In this document: in pieces, positions 21,185 through 33,344 of the stretch
Layout: each line of letters opens with the position of its first letter
Numbering within the stretch: the first letter of the stretch is position 1
Source of the DNA: Chrysemys picta bellii
Lineage: Eukaryota; Chordata; Testudines; Emydidae
NCBI RefSeq assembly: GCF_011386835.1
Contig: NC_088797.1
Coordinates: 97,908,264-97,972,263 of the forward strand
Direction of reading: 5' to 3'
DNA length: 64,000 nucleotides
The notes under the pieces: generated by a model
Told to the model about the DNA's origin: nothing
The model's input: the letters and a program-made list of their open reading frames with translations, nothing else
The model's database searches: none
Made by a program: the position numbers and the translations under genes

Positions 21185-23640
21185 TGCACCAACAAATAAC
21201 TACGATGATGATATTAAAAAGTCAGTTGTACATTTTGCCTTCAAACTGACAATTTTCTCAAACATGGCATCTGTTTAGTAATGGGGGACGTCAATGCAAT
21301 GTGTGGGGGTGATAAGAGAGAGGAGAAAGCAATCGGAAAGCATGGCTTTAATTGCCAAAATCAGAATGGTGAAAGACTGATAGAACTGTGCTTAGTATCA
21401 AGGATCCTAATTGGCAGTAAAATGGAATTCCTTAGAGGGAGTAACCAGGAACCAGATTGACTCAACAGTGTGCTGGAAGTAAATTTAGATCTGCCCTGTG
21501 GGCATACAAAGGAGCTGATGTGTGTCAAGCTTGAAGATCAAACTTAAGAAAAACAAAACCACCAAAAGAACCAAGAAAACTGACAGCAAAAGCCTACTAG
21601 ACAGGACATTACAGTAGCAATTTCAAATTGAACTGACAAACAGATTTCAGATGGTACAAGACTTAGATCCATCACAAAAAGTCAACATTAATGTGTCATG
21701 GTGCTTTTTGCAGGTACGTTGAACTCTGTGGAAAAAAAGGAAACAAGTTAAAGCAAACATTAGCTCCTCAAAAATACTCCAGAAAAAAGCATTGGCAAAA
21801 ATCTGTATGAAATAAAGGATAAAGGCATGTAAAGTAGCACAAAAAGAGGTAAGAGGAAATACATAGACAACAATGTCAAAGACGCTGGAGTGCCTAGTGA
21901 AAGAGGTGGTGATAAAACACTTTACCAACTCAACAAGGCTCTAAACGGCAAGTTTACATTAGCTTGGGGGCCATGTTAGTTGGGGGTTAGGTCTTGCTTT
22001 GAGCAGGGGGTTGGACTAGATGATCTCCTGAGATCCCTTCCAACCCTGATATGCTATGATTCTATAATTCTATGTTAAGGATAAACCAGGAAAGACTCTA
22101 ACAGAAAAAGAGCAGAGACCGATGGGCAAGCACTCTAACTCCACAAGAAACTGTTAACTTTGTCAAAGAATTTAAATAGCCAGAATTAGACATTGTAACA
22201 TCTCATATCACAAGCAAAAAAGTGAAAGACTCAGTGAAAAAGTTTTAAAATCTGGGAAAGCTGCAGACCAAGTCACTAGAGAAGTGTTGAAAGCATGTGA
22301 GGATGAAACCATTGATAAAATCACTGAACTTTTCAGCAAAGCATGGGACTAGGAAAAAGCCTCTAGAACAATGGAAAAAATCATTATACTGTAGTCAAAT
22401 ACCAAAGAAAGATGACACAAGTAACTGCAATAACTGGTGAGGTGTTACTGCAGAAGGCTTTGCCTGTCACTGAAGGGAGTGTATCATCTTAAGCAGAAAA
22501 AAAACAAGTAGTTGAGGCAGAGCTAAGGGAGGAGCAGCCTGAATTTTTACCTAGAAAATCATGTGTTGACCAGATTTATTTGACGGTATCAGTCACAATT
22601 CACTCAGGAAGTGTCCTGGTATGCCAACAAAAATATCAAGACCTTCATAGCAAGATACAGCATGCATGGTTAAAGTACATGCAGACTTGAGTGAATAGTT
22701 TAATATAGATACTAGTGTCAAAAAGGATGCTTTCGCCCACCTCTCTGTTTGGCATTGACTTTTTTATGAGAAAAAGTGTAGATGGATACCATGCAGACAT
22801 TATGTGGTTCAGTAACAGTACACTAGAAGATTAAGATTTTGCTGACATCTCTTCCAATTGACAGCTCAACCAACATGCAAGCAGACCAAAAGACCAGCAT
22901 TGCAAGAAAAATTGGGTTAATTAGTTGTGAAAAAACAAATCTAATGAGAAACCCAGAAAACCCCAACTCAAGTATTGTTAGAAGGCAAAGAAATAGAAGA
23001 GGTGAGTCAATTCACATACCTTACTAGTGCAAGATAGTAGATAGTGCAAGATAGTAGAGATATCCAGAAGAAATAATATTTAGGAATTGGCAATAGATGC
23101 ATTCATCAGCTTAAAAAGATTTGTTCATTGAAAATCTACAACTTAAAGACCAAACTATGAATCTTCAACTCAAATGTTATTTCCACCTTAACATATGGAC
23201 GTGAAAGCTGGAAAAACACAAATGGTATAGACAAATGTCTAAATGCATTCAAAGGCAAATGCCTCAGGGAAATACCGGTATTACGTGGAATAAATTTATA
23301 ACAAATGCCAAGATTCATCAGAGTTCAACTCCTTATCTACATAGTTATCCAGAAAAGAATATGGAAATATCTGGGATGTGTCAAGAATGATGCCAGAGTG
23401 TCTGTCATGGAAGGAGTCCCTTTGGGCAGCTGGAGGAACATGTAAAAAGGGCCAACTAAAAGAATCCACAGTCCTTAGAAAGGGAAAACGTACGAGACAT
23501 AACACAGAGGACTTGCAGAGAGCAGCTCAGAATAGATGAGGGGAGGGGGCTATGGGAGGAGCCCTTTTTGTGCCCTAAGCAACGTCACATGGCATGGGAA
23601 AGATTCAGAGATTGACAATAAGCTTTTCATAATGGAGACA
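21185..23640 (+). mobile_element. Decayed RTE-type LINE
   Basis: Fragments appear in the order expected for an RTE ORF. The APE endonuclease is seen as FAPTNNYDDDIKKSV (about 21205) and MGDVNAMCGGDKREEKAIGK (about 21282) with GERLIELC. Next comes a linker (QIELTNRFQMVQD, about 21623), then a reverse transcriptase start (SCKAADQVTREVLKACED-like text near 22255 and DTSNCNNW near 22415). The C-terminal region follows with EEVSQFTYLT (about 22998), YLGCVKNDARVSVM (about 23375) and a CAL..VTWHGKDSE end (about 23570). Stops and frameshifts are frequent. A SINE interrupts it at 21965. Confidence 0.75.
21965..22078 (+). mobile_element. tRNA-derived SINE 3' half with CR1-like tail
   Basis: Starts at GGGGGCCATGTTAG, which corresponds to the end of the tRNA-like head seen complete at 33271. 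It continues through TGCTTTGAGCAGGGGGTTGG and ACTAGATGATCTCCTGAGATC to a TCTATAATTCTATG end. The 3' portion is shared with CR1 LINEs, which presumably supply the reverse transcriptase. The polymerase III promoter boxes are lost. Confidence 0.75.
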
Positions 23641-26565
23641 GATAAAATTTTTGCAGCCTAAATATACCAATTACAGATGTACTAGCAAAGTACATAATTG
23701 AAACTATGCAGATAAGTGTGAAACTAAGACTAGCAAACTGAAAATGGCAGGTGTGACTTGAGTACAAATATTGATTAAATAGTTTTCAGAAGACTTTTTT
23801 TATGTGACATGAATGAGACGTGAGTGTCCATGCCTAATTTTCAACTCCTAGCATCTTTTGTTCCAGACTTCTCTTGCTGCATTTCTGCCTGTTGCTTTCA
23901 AAGTTAATTAATAAGAGGAGCTGTTTTGGTATTCCATGGTATTGACACGATAACTGGGTATGTGGTATAGTTCTTTAGGAGTGCAAGTATAATACTTGAT
24001 CTTCAAAACTGATGACTTTCCAAATCAGTCATACCTACTTTTTAACACAATCTTCTCCTTGAAACATGTTCCTGGTTTCAGATGGCAGATTTATACAGAA
24101 AACTTTGGCATAAGATAAACTTAAGTACATAGCAAAAAATTAAAACTTTGTTGATGCTGAAATGCTTATGTGACATTTCATCATCTGCTTTTGGCCTACT
24201 ATTTTTACACTGAGTAATTTGCCATATAATATACTAATATATTTTGCAGTTAATGCAATACAATGGACACTCACTATTGGAGTCTTTTCAAAGCTGTATG
24301 GGATAGATTCTTATTAGATCACCCATATTTAATATGGTATTAATACAAGAGTGAATTTTCCACTATTTTGCTGTTTATTAAGGCAATTAAATTATTATTT
24401 TTTGGGTGGGGGGGCTTCAATGGCATGATGAGAATTTTCCCACAAGGTCACTTAGCTCAGTAAATGCATGTATATCTCCTTGCTTGTACAACCTACATTT
24501 TTGCTACTCTTGAAAGATAGCTGAAAAGAAAACTTAAAAATAGCAGGCCAAGGGCAGGTGACAAAATGTCATGCAGGCAGCACCTGGCATAGTGACTGCC
24601 TGAATAAAATAACCAGATGTCTCACACTTGATTCTATTTTTGTAGCTTGTTAAACAGCAGAATTTCAGCTTTGGCAAAGAAAAAAACAGAGGTGGTGAGG
24701 AAGGAGAGGGGGGAGAGAAAACCCAAACTCCTGCATCAGCATTGGAATTTCTAGTTTCTTTATAATATTATCAGTTTTTTCAACTGAAATCATAATTGTA
24801 AAAATTAAATAATTGGTTTGCAGTACTAATAACTATAATTAATTCTTGTATTGTTTGGCAGAGATTGGTATGTGTGTAACATTTGTAACCTTGTACTAAT
24901 AAATGTACTTAAAGGGTACTGTAATAACTTTGACAAGAATATAGAAGTATTTTTCATATTCTTATACTAACTAAAATAATGGCTGTGCCAGTGTTTCTGC
25001 AGCGTCAGGTTAACATAATAATACGCTGTGAACTTTAGTAGTTTGTCTCCAATTGGAGAGTCTGAAGTAGTTTAATGGAGAGCTTCTAAGAACTTTTGAC
25101 TCAGGAATTTGGAAAATAAAGTGAAAATTCTGTGTTGCCACTCCCTACCAAAAAAAGTGAAGTGCCGCTTCTTTCTTTATACTATTGTGGTGTTATGTAG
25201 CTTTATTTACTGTAGCTTTTCCAAATTAATTTAAATGATTAATTATGAAAAATTTGTTTTTTCTTAAATGCTTAGTCAAGTCATAAGTGTCTTGAATCAG
25301 AATGTTGCATCTGTCCACTAAGAGTAGTAATGATAAGAGGATAGTCTTCTGTGATTTCAGATTGAAGGCTTTCATTTCTAGGTAGAAACTGAAAATATGG
25401 GAGAAGGAGAAACAGACAGATTGTCCTCCATTCTTCTTTCAGGGTACACTTTCTAAAAACAGAGTGAGGTTTTAATTTTATCTTGAGAATCGTTGGGTAG
25501 GAGTGGGGAGGGACATCTATAATAAAGAAACTAGTTGGCTATATTGTTCCTTTATCAGAGTAGGTCTTGAGCTCTCAGTTTCAAATCCTAATATATCAGG
25601 TTTCCCCCTCCCCCCCAGCAGGCGATAAATATTAGCCTTTTACCTAGCTCTTCCTGACTTCATCACAATTCTAAGGGCAACATCAGAACATGGACTGAAC
25701 CACAATACTCTTAGTCAAGAGTCCATTAGTAAAGTTGATTATAAGTGGATGTAATTGCTATTCCTGATTTCTTTTTTTTCTCTTTCATGTAGCATGGAAA
25801 AAGATCACATAATAGCTTTCGGTTGACTGGGATTTTTGGTTCAGAAAGTCCTATAATAAAGTTTTCAATGTTATTTCCCCAGGGCATGTTATAATATTTC
25901 ATTAATCAGATAATCTCTAAGTGAAGATGAAGATTAATCTTAACAGAAGTAGAGCTAACTTCTATTTCTTGCTCTTTGAAGTCAAGGCTGACTTTTTGTG
26001 GACCCTCTCTTTCTGGGGACAAGTATCACTACTTTGATTCTTCCTTGCAATCTCTAGTGATTGGAATATCCAGATTAACACTCAGTATTGTGTGGAAACT
26101 ATCATGGAAAACACTGAACTCCTTGTTGGCATTGCAATTTTGTAGGGTTTCTAAAATGATTTGGTCACTTATGCTACTTACTTTGAAGGCTAACCTAAAA
26201 GATGAAGTTTCAGTGAAGTGTAAGTACAAGCTTGAGTAATGAAGTTCTGTCTCTTGTATAAAGCATAAGGCAAATTGAGAGAGTTCTTAGAAAATCATTA
26301 TTACTGTCTGCTTTATTCTTCCAGTTGCTTTGTTGCTTGATCTACAGTATTTTAACTTTTTATACTTCCATTTTATATATTCTATATTTTAAATCTACGT
26401 TCACCTAGATGTTCATTCTGGCAGACTGAAATTACAAATAACATGACCTGTTGCAATGGCAGTATTTAACTTTGGAATTCATTCAGTTTCAAAATAAGAT
26501 ACCGAATTTTAGCCTTTTTGTGTGTGTGATGTGATATTAATAAATAATCTCTGTTTACTTTGTAG
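23641..26565 (+). other. CPEB3: CPEB3 intron ending in the second exon's acceptor
   Basis: No gene or repeat family recognised; G-run near 24409 and C-runs near 25603. The intron ends CTGTTTACTTTGTAG at 26565. Confidence 0.55.
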
Positions 26566-26622
26566 GGCGTATGGGAATAAACTTCCATCATCCAGGAACA
26601 GATAATATTATGGCTCTTAACA
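26566..26622 (+). CDS. CPEB3: CPEB3 internal coding exon, 57 bases
   Basis: Between TTTGTAG and GTAAGTAG lies a 57-base exon that accepts phase 1 and leaves phase 1. Joined to either donor of the upstream exon it completes a glycine codon and reads RMGINFHHPGTDNIMALN, the CPEB3 segment following the 23-residue alternative block. Both ends are in the same phase, so skipping would also keep the frame. The next expected coding sequence, leading to the two RRMs, is not found in the remaining 37 kb, so the following intron extends past the window. Confidence 0.9.
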
Positions 26623-27757
26623 GTAAGTAGTTTGTGTCTATAACAAATTTTTGACATGAGTAATATTTTTTACATGTTCTTATACTTTATATATGTGTAT
26701 ATATAAATACACATACACACACAATATAATTGTGTGTGTGTGTATGTATATTTGTAGAGAGGAGAGGCAAACTAAAACGTGGAGTGTGTATTAAATCGTA
26801 ACTTATTGTTGAATCAATAGAAACTTAAATTTGTGGATATTACATTATAATCACTCAGTTAATACAAATTTTCTTAGTATGATGGATAATGGAACACTTC
26901 TTTTACATCTGCTGTGTGTACTTTATTGGGCACCTGGTAATGTCTGTCTACTACAGTTAAGGTTGTACAACTGTTTCCATTATAGTCTCCTGTTTTCATG
27001 TGTTCAAATCTTGCTGAATTTTTCTATGCTTGGTCTTTGACTCAAGGTGTTTATTTTATTTTGGTGTGGCATCCCCACCAAATTGCTTCAAAATTTCTTC
27101 AATTAAGGTTCAGAGAGGATGAAAACATATTTTCCAAATTAAAAAAACCCACCTCCACTTAAATAAGCCTGTACTGAATGTTTTGAAATCCAAATCCTGA
27201 ATAATGGGATGGACCTAGTTAGTCTTCATTTGAGAACTAGTGCTTTGGTTTGGTTTAGAAAATAAAAAGGTTAAGATTAATTATGACAGATGACAAATGT
27301 TGTTAGTCAATGGGTGCAATATTAATGTTAAATCTAGAAGTGGAAACTTCAGAAAAAACGGTTAAAATCTGATATGAAAGCTGTTTGGGTTCTAAGAACA
27401 AACATGATATCTTCTATCATAATAAGTAGTGGAAGGTGCTAAGAGCCACCAAAGTGTATTACAGAGCTGAGCATGTGAATACTTAATCAATCATTTGATC
27501 ACAGGGAAATACTTAAAGTAATTGCTTGTGGTTATTCTTAAACATGCACTGAAGAGGTAAAACAATATGGATCCTGTTAGGGAAAATATAGAGTTCTGCT
27601 TTATCACATATCTGCAACCTGGAACAAAGGGCCACTGTGTATGGAAATGTACAACAAACTTCCAAGCTTCTTATAGTCCAAGGTGAAGCCCTTGTGTGAC
27701 ATACGCACACGCACACACATGGAAATAGTTATATTTTGAGGTGAATATGACTAAAAC
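26623..27757 (+). other. CPEB3: CPEB3 intron, AT/GT-rich start
   Basis: Begins with the strong donor GTAAGTAG. A mixed AT/GT/AC dinucleotide stretch at about 26693-26755 is nearly self-complementary. No gene recognised. Confidence 0.6.
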
Positions 27758-27770
27758 CACTATTGAGAGA

Positions 27771-27926
27771 AGAACAGGAGTACTTGTGGCACCTTAGAGA
27801 CTAACAAATTTAAATTTGTTAGTCTCTAAGGTGCCACAAAAATTTGTTAGTCTCTAAGGTGCCACAAGTACTCCTGTTCTTCTTTTTGCGGATACAGACT
27901 AACACGGCTGTTACTCTGAAACCTGT
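27771..27926. mobile_element. Penelope-like tail, family A, palindromic insertion
   Basis: Three arms of the same tail are joined: an inverted arm (27771-27811), a 28-base direct arm (27812-27839) and a longer direct arm (27840-27926) ending in ACTCTGAAACCTGT. Bases 27784-27811 and 27812-27839 form a perfect 56-bp palindrome without spacer. A perfect 13-bp target duplication CACTATTGAGAGA flanks the whole unit (27758-27770 and 27927-27939), showing it arrived as one event. Only the tail is present; no protein is encoded. Confidence 0.85.
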
Positions 27927-28181
27927 CACTATTGAGAGAGCTGCTCAAATGTGTAGAGGGGAGGAAACAATCTGAAATACCTGCTGCTGTGCTTTGACAT
28001 GAATGCTGGTCTTGGGGAGCATGTGTGTTAATTATTTTTAACTTAGACATTTCAATGCACTGATTGCAGTCTTCTGTGTGATAGCATTATAATTGTGATA
28101 GTGCAAGTACTAATTTTAATTGAATATTTAATTTTTATAAAATAAATATGAATACAGGATAAATTCCTGTAAAATAGTGAC

Positions 28182-28312
28182 CGGTTTCAGAGTAGCAGCC
28201 GTGTTAGTTTGTATCCGCAAAAAGAACAGGAGTACTTGTGGCACCTTAGAGACTAACAGATTTATTAGAGCATAAGCTTTCGTGGACTACCGCCCACTTC
28301 TTCGGATGCATA
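28182..28312 (-). mobile_element. Penelope-like tail, family A, simple copy
   Basis: On the minus strand it reads GCATCCGAAGAAGTGGGCGG, then TTATGCTCTAATAAATCTG, then the arm shared with 27840-27926, ending CTACTCTGAAACCGG. It extends further 5' than the palindromic copy, so it keeps the hammerhead-like segment. Imperfect flanks TAAAATAGTG and GAAATATAGTGG may be a degraded target duplication. Confidence 0.7.
28266..28312 (-). ncRNA. Hammerhead-ribozyme-like motif in the Penelope tail
   Basis: Minus strand, 5' to 3': CCGAAGA (28305-28299) resembles the CUGANGA core. A hairpin GUGGGC-GGUA-GUCCAC follows as stem II, then GAAA (28281-28278), then AGC-UUAU-GCU as a 3-bp stem III ending in C at 28268, the predicted cleavage position. 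Deviations: C in place of core U4, one extra A before stem II, and no convincing stem I. Penelope-like elements are known to carry hammerheads, which makes the likeness meaningful. This copy is probably degenerate or inactive. Confidence 0.3.
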
Positions 28313-28499
28313 TGAAATATAGTGGTTACTGAAGTGAGTGTTCTGTATAAACGTTAGTTCCCAAATGGAACAGCAATAAATATCATTGAGTTTTTTATGC
28401 AAACTCTTGCTTTCTAAGTAGTTGAACGTATTCTACTTTTATAATTATCCATAGAAACAGGTAACTTGTTTCTTCAGAAAAGAAACATGCTGTCTTCTT

Positions 28500-28501
<2 letters not shown>

Positions 28502-28530
<29 letters not shown>
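28502..28530. repeat. Poly-T tract (29 T)
   Basis: Uninterrupted run of T between CTTC-rich and AAGGAGAAGG sequence. No retroposed sequence is recognised beside it. Confidence 0.95.
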
Positions 28531-28533
<3 letters not shown>

Positions 28534-29626
28534 GAGAAGGGAAATACAAGTATAATACTTCTTACCTTATACTGAATCCCTTTGAGAGTTGGTGTTCTAC
28601 AGTAGGTGTTATGTCTTAGTGATTTTACTAATGATGATAATGGACCCTTTCAAGCCTGGTTTAAACATATATGAATAGGATATATAATCCAGTTGGATGG
28701 TCTAAGTATACTAAATAGAATGATTATCATACATATTTTTATTATGTAAATTGTGGAATTGTTGAAAATTTAGCAGTACATACAAATGTTCATAAACAAA
28801 GACTTGCAAAAGTTATGTATATGTTTTATAAATATTTCCAAAATAAGTGAAGAGATGTATTTCCTTCACCTGAGTCTTTTCTTTGAATTAAATTCACCAC
28901 AAAGTCTAAAGCTTGCAGAAGGTCCCCAAACTATGTTTAAGTCCCATGTTAAGGACTAGATTGGGGTGTAAACGGTTGGGTGGGCCTTTGTAAGCCCTCT
29001 GTACTGAGGTAAATAGAAGCATAAAGCTTGTTTTTTGTTTAATTTTGAAATTTCTTGTATGATTTGCTGTTAAGTCTATTTAATGTGTTTGTTTTACTGT
29101 TAACTGCAGATATCTAATTTAAGCATTCCTGACAAATACAGAACTCTATTTCTATTTGTTTAGTCACAAATAACAGACTATCCTACTGCTGTAAGGTGCA
29201 CCATGAATAAATAGTCCAAGTAGAAACATCCCTATACCCTGCCAAAATAATCACACTTTGAATCAGAGAACTCCCCAACGGAGATTTCAGTTGAACTGTC
29301 TCTGGGGGTAATTGGAGAACTGACAGTTTCTTAAGTCCATTATGATGATCAAATTTAAACATAATTTATATGCAATCTCATACTGGCTCTTTGAGTCAAA
29401 AAACTCACCCAGTATCTTCTATTTATAGTGTTTAGCCAGGCAGTCAAATCTGAAAGTGCTCATGGATAGATTGGGAAAATAATGACCACTTTGAGGTAAT
29501 GAGCGGGTAATACAGTTCGTCTGTGAGATGGAGTAAGGCTATAAACATTCCTTATCAAAGCAGCTTAAAATGGCCAGGACCATACTTGAGCAGGGTTTTG
29601 AAGGAGATCATACTGTCACTACCATC
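28531..29626 (+). other. CPEB3: CPEB3 intron, no gene recognised
   Basis: AT-rich, no repeat family recognised. Confidence 0.5.
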
Positions 29627-29629
29627 TTA

Positions 29630-29752
29630 GGCCGTGTCCACAGTAGGAGTGCTTTACCAGTATAGGAATACTGTGTCAGTTAGGAGTCATACCTCTTCTT
29701 GCCCCTGACCAACATAGTTATGCCAGTAGAGAGATATAGTGTGGACCTGACC
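29630..29752. mobile_element. Harbinger-type MITE, 123 bp
   Basis: Ends are GGCCGTGTCCACAGTAGG and, reverse-complemented, GGTCAGGTCCACACTATA. A 3-bp TTA target duplication flanks it (29627-29629 and 29753-29755), as expected for PIF/Harbinger. No coding sequence. Confidence 0.8.
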
Positions 29753-29755
29753 TTA

Positions 29756-30495
29756 GTGCAAGATTAGTTATCAGTGGTTGGAGTCAACAAATATTCTATT
29801 GGGGGCGTGGGGAAGGAGTGTGTGTGTGGGTGTTCAGGAACAGTAATAATCACTGAGATAGAAGGGCAGGTAGCTTAAAGCTAAATGAGTTAAATAATTA
29901 TGAATGCTTTTCTTATTCTTGCTGTTAGTGGCATTCAGCACATCTATTATAGTGGCGTGGCAGCGCAGCTAGAATTAAGGTTGCATCATGACATCTGTTT
30001 AAAGGTTGACATTTGGATTGGCAGTTTAAGAAAAATCTGTATTTTACTAGCCTGAGAGGTGGAGGCGTGGCTACTTCCTGATTCTGGGGCAGATTACTAT
30101 GGTGTGTCCTGTGTGCTCTGCCAGGGTTTTCAGTGTGTGGATTCTGGTTGATTCCTGGATCATGAGATTGCAGAAATTTGCTGGAGAGCAAGTTGCACAC
30201 CATGACCTGGGGATGTCTGATTTGGCTATGTATGCAAATTGAGGGGAATAAATACAATTGCTAAATGACTACTAATTCCTGCCAATAATATATCTTTTCT
30301 GTTCAACAAACTAAGAAATTCAGTGGTAAAAATCCCATTAATGCAGAATTAAGGTTGCTTGGTGATATATCATCCTCTTGCAGAATGTTAAATTGAGTAA
30401 AACTAAAATTTCTGAATACCAGGAAATACACAGGCAAGGTTGTCCATGGCAAATTTAACTCTGCCCTGTTTCAGCGGTGCCCTGATATGCCTTGT

Positions 30496-30497
<2 letters not shown>
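29756..30497 (+). other. CPEB3: CPEB3 intron, no gene recognised
   Basis: No supported gene. The minus-strand open frame at 29925-30257 has no recognisable domain. Confidence 0.45.

Positions 30498-30557
<60 letters not shown>
30498..30557. repeat. (AC)30 microsatellite
   Basis: About 30 uninterrupted AC units. Confidence 0.97.
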
Positions 30558-30560
<3 letters not shown>

Positions 30561-30974
30561 ACCTACCTTTAGTCTGCCAATCACACAGTTGCTAAAATGT
30601 AAAAGCTCTTCAGCTCCTTTGACAAACCACTCACCCTCAGCCACAGGATTCTGTCTAACACTATTAAAGGCCAAAAAGGGGGAAAAAGTTGCTCATGCCA
30701 CCTTCCCTCTGTTCCCCTGGAGCTGGCGATGACCAATAGGAATTACTTGGATACACTCCAAGAGCAGTCAGTGCTTTAGATACACCTACACTAAACCCAG
30801 GCAATAGTTGGGCATGCTTGGAAAAGGTATGTTTGTGGTATGAGGACCTGTGTGGATTACTTTGAGGTGTGTGACAGATTATAATATGAAAAGATCTGTT
30901 TTTCACCCTCCAATGTGTGTGAGCAAAAGGAAGAGCTGCATGTGTACCTTCAGGATACATTATTTATCATTTCT
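30558..30974 (+). other. CPEB3: CPEB3 intron, no gene recognised
   Basis: No gene recognised between the microsatellite and the CR1 5' truncation point. Confidence 0.45.
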
Positions 30975-32402
30975 ACAAATACATTAGAAGCAAGAGGAAG
31001 GCCAAGGACAGGGTAGGCCTCTTACTCAATGAAGGGGGAAAAACAATAACAGAAAATTGGAAATGGCAGAGCTGCTTAATGACTTCTTTGTTTTGGTTGT
31101 CACCAAGAAGGTTGGTAGTGATTGGACGTCTAACATAGTGAATGCCAGTGAAAATGAGGTAGGATCAGAGGCTAAAATAGGGAAAGAACAAGTTAAAAAT
31201 TACTTAAACATCTTCAAGTCATCTTCAAGGGCCTGATGAAATGCATCCTAGAATACTCAGGGAGCTGACTGAGGAGATATCTGAGCCATTAGCAATTATC
31301 TTTGAAAAGTCATGGCAGACGGGAGAGATTCCAGAAGACTGGAAAAGGGCAAATATAGTGCCAATCTATAAAAAGGGAAATAAGGAGAACCTGGAGAATT
31401 ACAGACCAATCAGCTTAACTTCTGTACCTGGAAAGATAATGGAGCGCATAATCAATTTGCAAACATCTAGAAGATAATAAGGTGGTAAGTAACAGTCAGC
31501 CTGGATTTGACCAGAACAAATCTGGTCAAACCAACCTGATAGCTTTCTTTGACAGGGTAACAAGCCTTGTGGATGGGGGGGAAGTGGTAGACGTGGTATA
31601 TCTTGACTTCAGTAAAGCTTTTGATACTGTCTCGCATGACCTTTTCATAAACCAACTAGGGAAATGCAACCTAGATGGAGCTATTATAAGGTGGATGCAT
31701 AACTGGTTGGAAAACTGTTCCCAGAGAGTAATCATCAGTGGTGCACAATCATGCTGGAAAGGGCATAACGAGTGGGGTCCTGCAGGAATCAGTTCTGGGT
31801 AAAATTCTGTTCAATATCTTCATCAATGCTTTAGATAATGGCATAGAGGGTACACTTATAAAATTTGTGGACGATACCAAGATGGGAGGGTTTGCAAGTG
31901 CTTTAGAGGATAGGATAATTCAAAATGGTCTGGACAAACTGTAGAAATGGTCTGAAGTAAATAGGATTAAATTCAATAAGGACAAATGCAAAGTACTCCA
32001 CTTAGGAGGGAACAATCAGTTGCACACATACAAAATGGGAAATCACTGCCTAGGAAGGAGTACTGTGGAAAGGGATCTAGGGGTCATAGTGGACCACAAG
32101 CTAAATATGAGTCAACAGTGTAACACTGTTGCAAAAAAACCCGAACAAACATAATTCTGGGATGTATTAACAGGAGTGTTGTAAGCAAGTCATGAGAAGT
32201 AATTCTTCTGCTCTACTCTGCGCTGATTATGCCTCAACTGGAGTATTGTGTCCAGTTCTGGATGCCACATTTCAGGAACAATGCGGACAAATTGGAGAAA
32301 GTTCAGAGAAGAGCAACAAAAATTATTAAAGGTCTAGAAAACATGACTTATGAGGAAGATTGAAAAAATTGGGTTTGTTTAGTCTGGAAAAGAGAAAACT
32401 GA
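30975..32402 (+). mobile_element. CR1 LINE, 5'-truncated, part before the Harbinger insertion
   Basis: Starts near ACATTAGAAGCAAGAGGAAG and runs through the reverse transcriptase region to TTTAGTCTGGAAAAGAGAAA. It is cut at 32402 by a Harbinger element and resumes at 37400 with AGAGGGGACATAACCA. Of the three clear CR1 copies it is the only one keeping the whole RT core. Confidence 0.9.
31230..31950 (+). pseudogene. CR1 reverse transcriptase (broken)
   Basis: Reading fragments cover the RT palm: [40 protein letters not shown] with YRPISLTSV, then VVYLDFSKAFDTVSHD carrying the first catalytic aspartate, and FVDDTKMGG, the second catalytic box, in which the usual alanine of FADD is valine. The pieces lie in at least two frames (breaks near 31477 and 31790), so the enzyme cannot be made. 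Its normal role is target-primed reverse transcription of CR1 and the SINEs sharing its tail. Confidence 0.85.
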
Positions 32403-33045
32403 GGGTATGTCTACACTACGAAATTAGGTCAAATTTATAGAAGTGGATTTTCTTAGAAATTTATTTTATACAGTCGATTGTGTCCCCCCCCCCGCCACTC
32501 CAAGACCATTAACTCGGTGGAGTGCATCCACAGTACTGAGGATAGCGTCAACTTCCGGAGCGTTGCACTGTGGTAGCTATCCCACAGTTCCTGCAGTCCC
32601 CGCCGCCCATTGGAATTCTGGGTTGAGCTCCCAATGCCTGATGGATCAAAAACATTGTCACGGGTGGTTCTGGGTACATGTTGTCAGCCCCCCCCCCCCC
32701 TTCGTGAAAGGCAATGGCAGACAATCGTTTCGAGCCTTATTTCCTGGGTTACCTGTGCAGACGCCATACCACGGCAAGCATGGATCCTGCTCAGCTCACC
32801 GTCACCGTACGTCTCCTGGGTGCTGGCAGACGTGGCACTGCATTGCTACACAGCAGCAGCTCATTGCCTTTTGGCAGCAGATGGTGCATTATGACTGGTA
32901 GCCGTCGTCATAGTCGTCTCCTGGGTGCTCTTTTAGCCGACCTTGGTGAGGTTGGTCAGGGGCGCCTGGACATAAATGGGAGTGACTCCAGGTCATTCTC
33001 TTTTTTTTTAAGTTTCGTCTCATGGGGATTCAGTCCTGCCTGTAG

Positions 33046-33172
33046 TCGTACTGCACCGTCTTCTGGTGAGCAGCCAGGAGATGAGGATGGCTAGCAGTCG
33101 TACTGCACCGTCTTCTGGCGAGTAGCCAGGAGACGACGATGGCTAGCAGTTGTACTGCACTGTCTGCTGCCA
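33046..33172 (+). repeat. 52-bp tandem repeat (2.4 copies) in the Harbinger element
   Basis: Units 33046-33097 and 33098-33149 both begin TCGTACTGCACCGTCTTCTG and end GATGGCTAGCAG; a partial third copy follows. It belongs to the untranslated 5' part of the element. Confidence 0.85.
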
Positions 33173-33270
33173 GCCTAAGATGTATAAAAAAGAGATGGAG
33201 TGGATCAAAACAAGAAAGATTTGTTTTGTATTCATTTGTATTCATTTGCTCCCCCATCCCTGAATAGTCG

Positions 33271-33344
33271 GGGGAGGGATAGCTCAGTGGTTTGAGCATT
33301 GGCCTGCTAAACCCAGGGTTTTGAGTTCAGTCCTTGAGGGGGCC
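33271..33344 (+). mobile_element. tRNA-derived SINE head
   Basis: A tRNA-like unit GGGGAGGGATAGCTCAGTGG carries an A box (TAGCTCAGTGG, 33280-33290) and a B box (GAGTTCAGTCC, 33323-33333), spaced as in a polymerase III promoter. It ends TTGAGGGGGCCA. The long 3' tail seen at 21965 is largely absent here. It is not a functional tRNA gene: the acceptor ends do not pair well. Confidence 0.8.

Noticed and set aside
33271..33344. Functional tRNA gene
   Set aside because: A and B boxes are present, but the acceptor stem does not pair and the same head-plus-tail unit occurs as a SINE elsewhere in the window.
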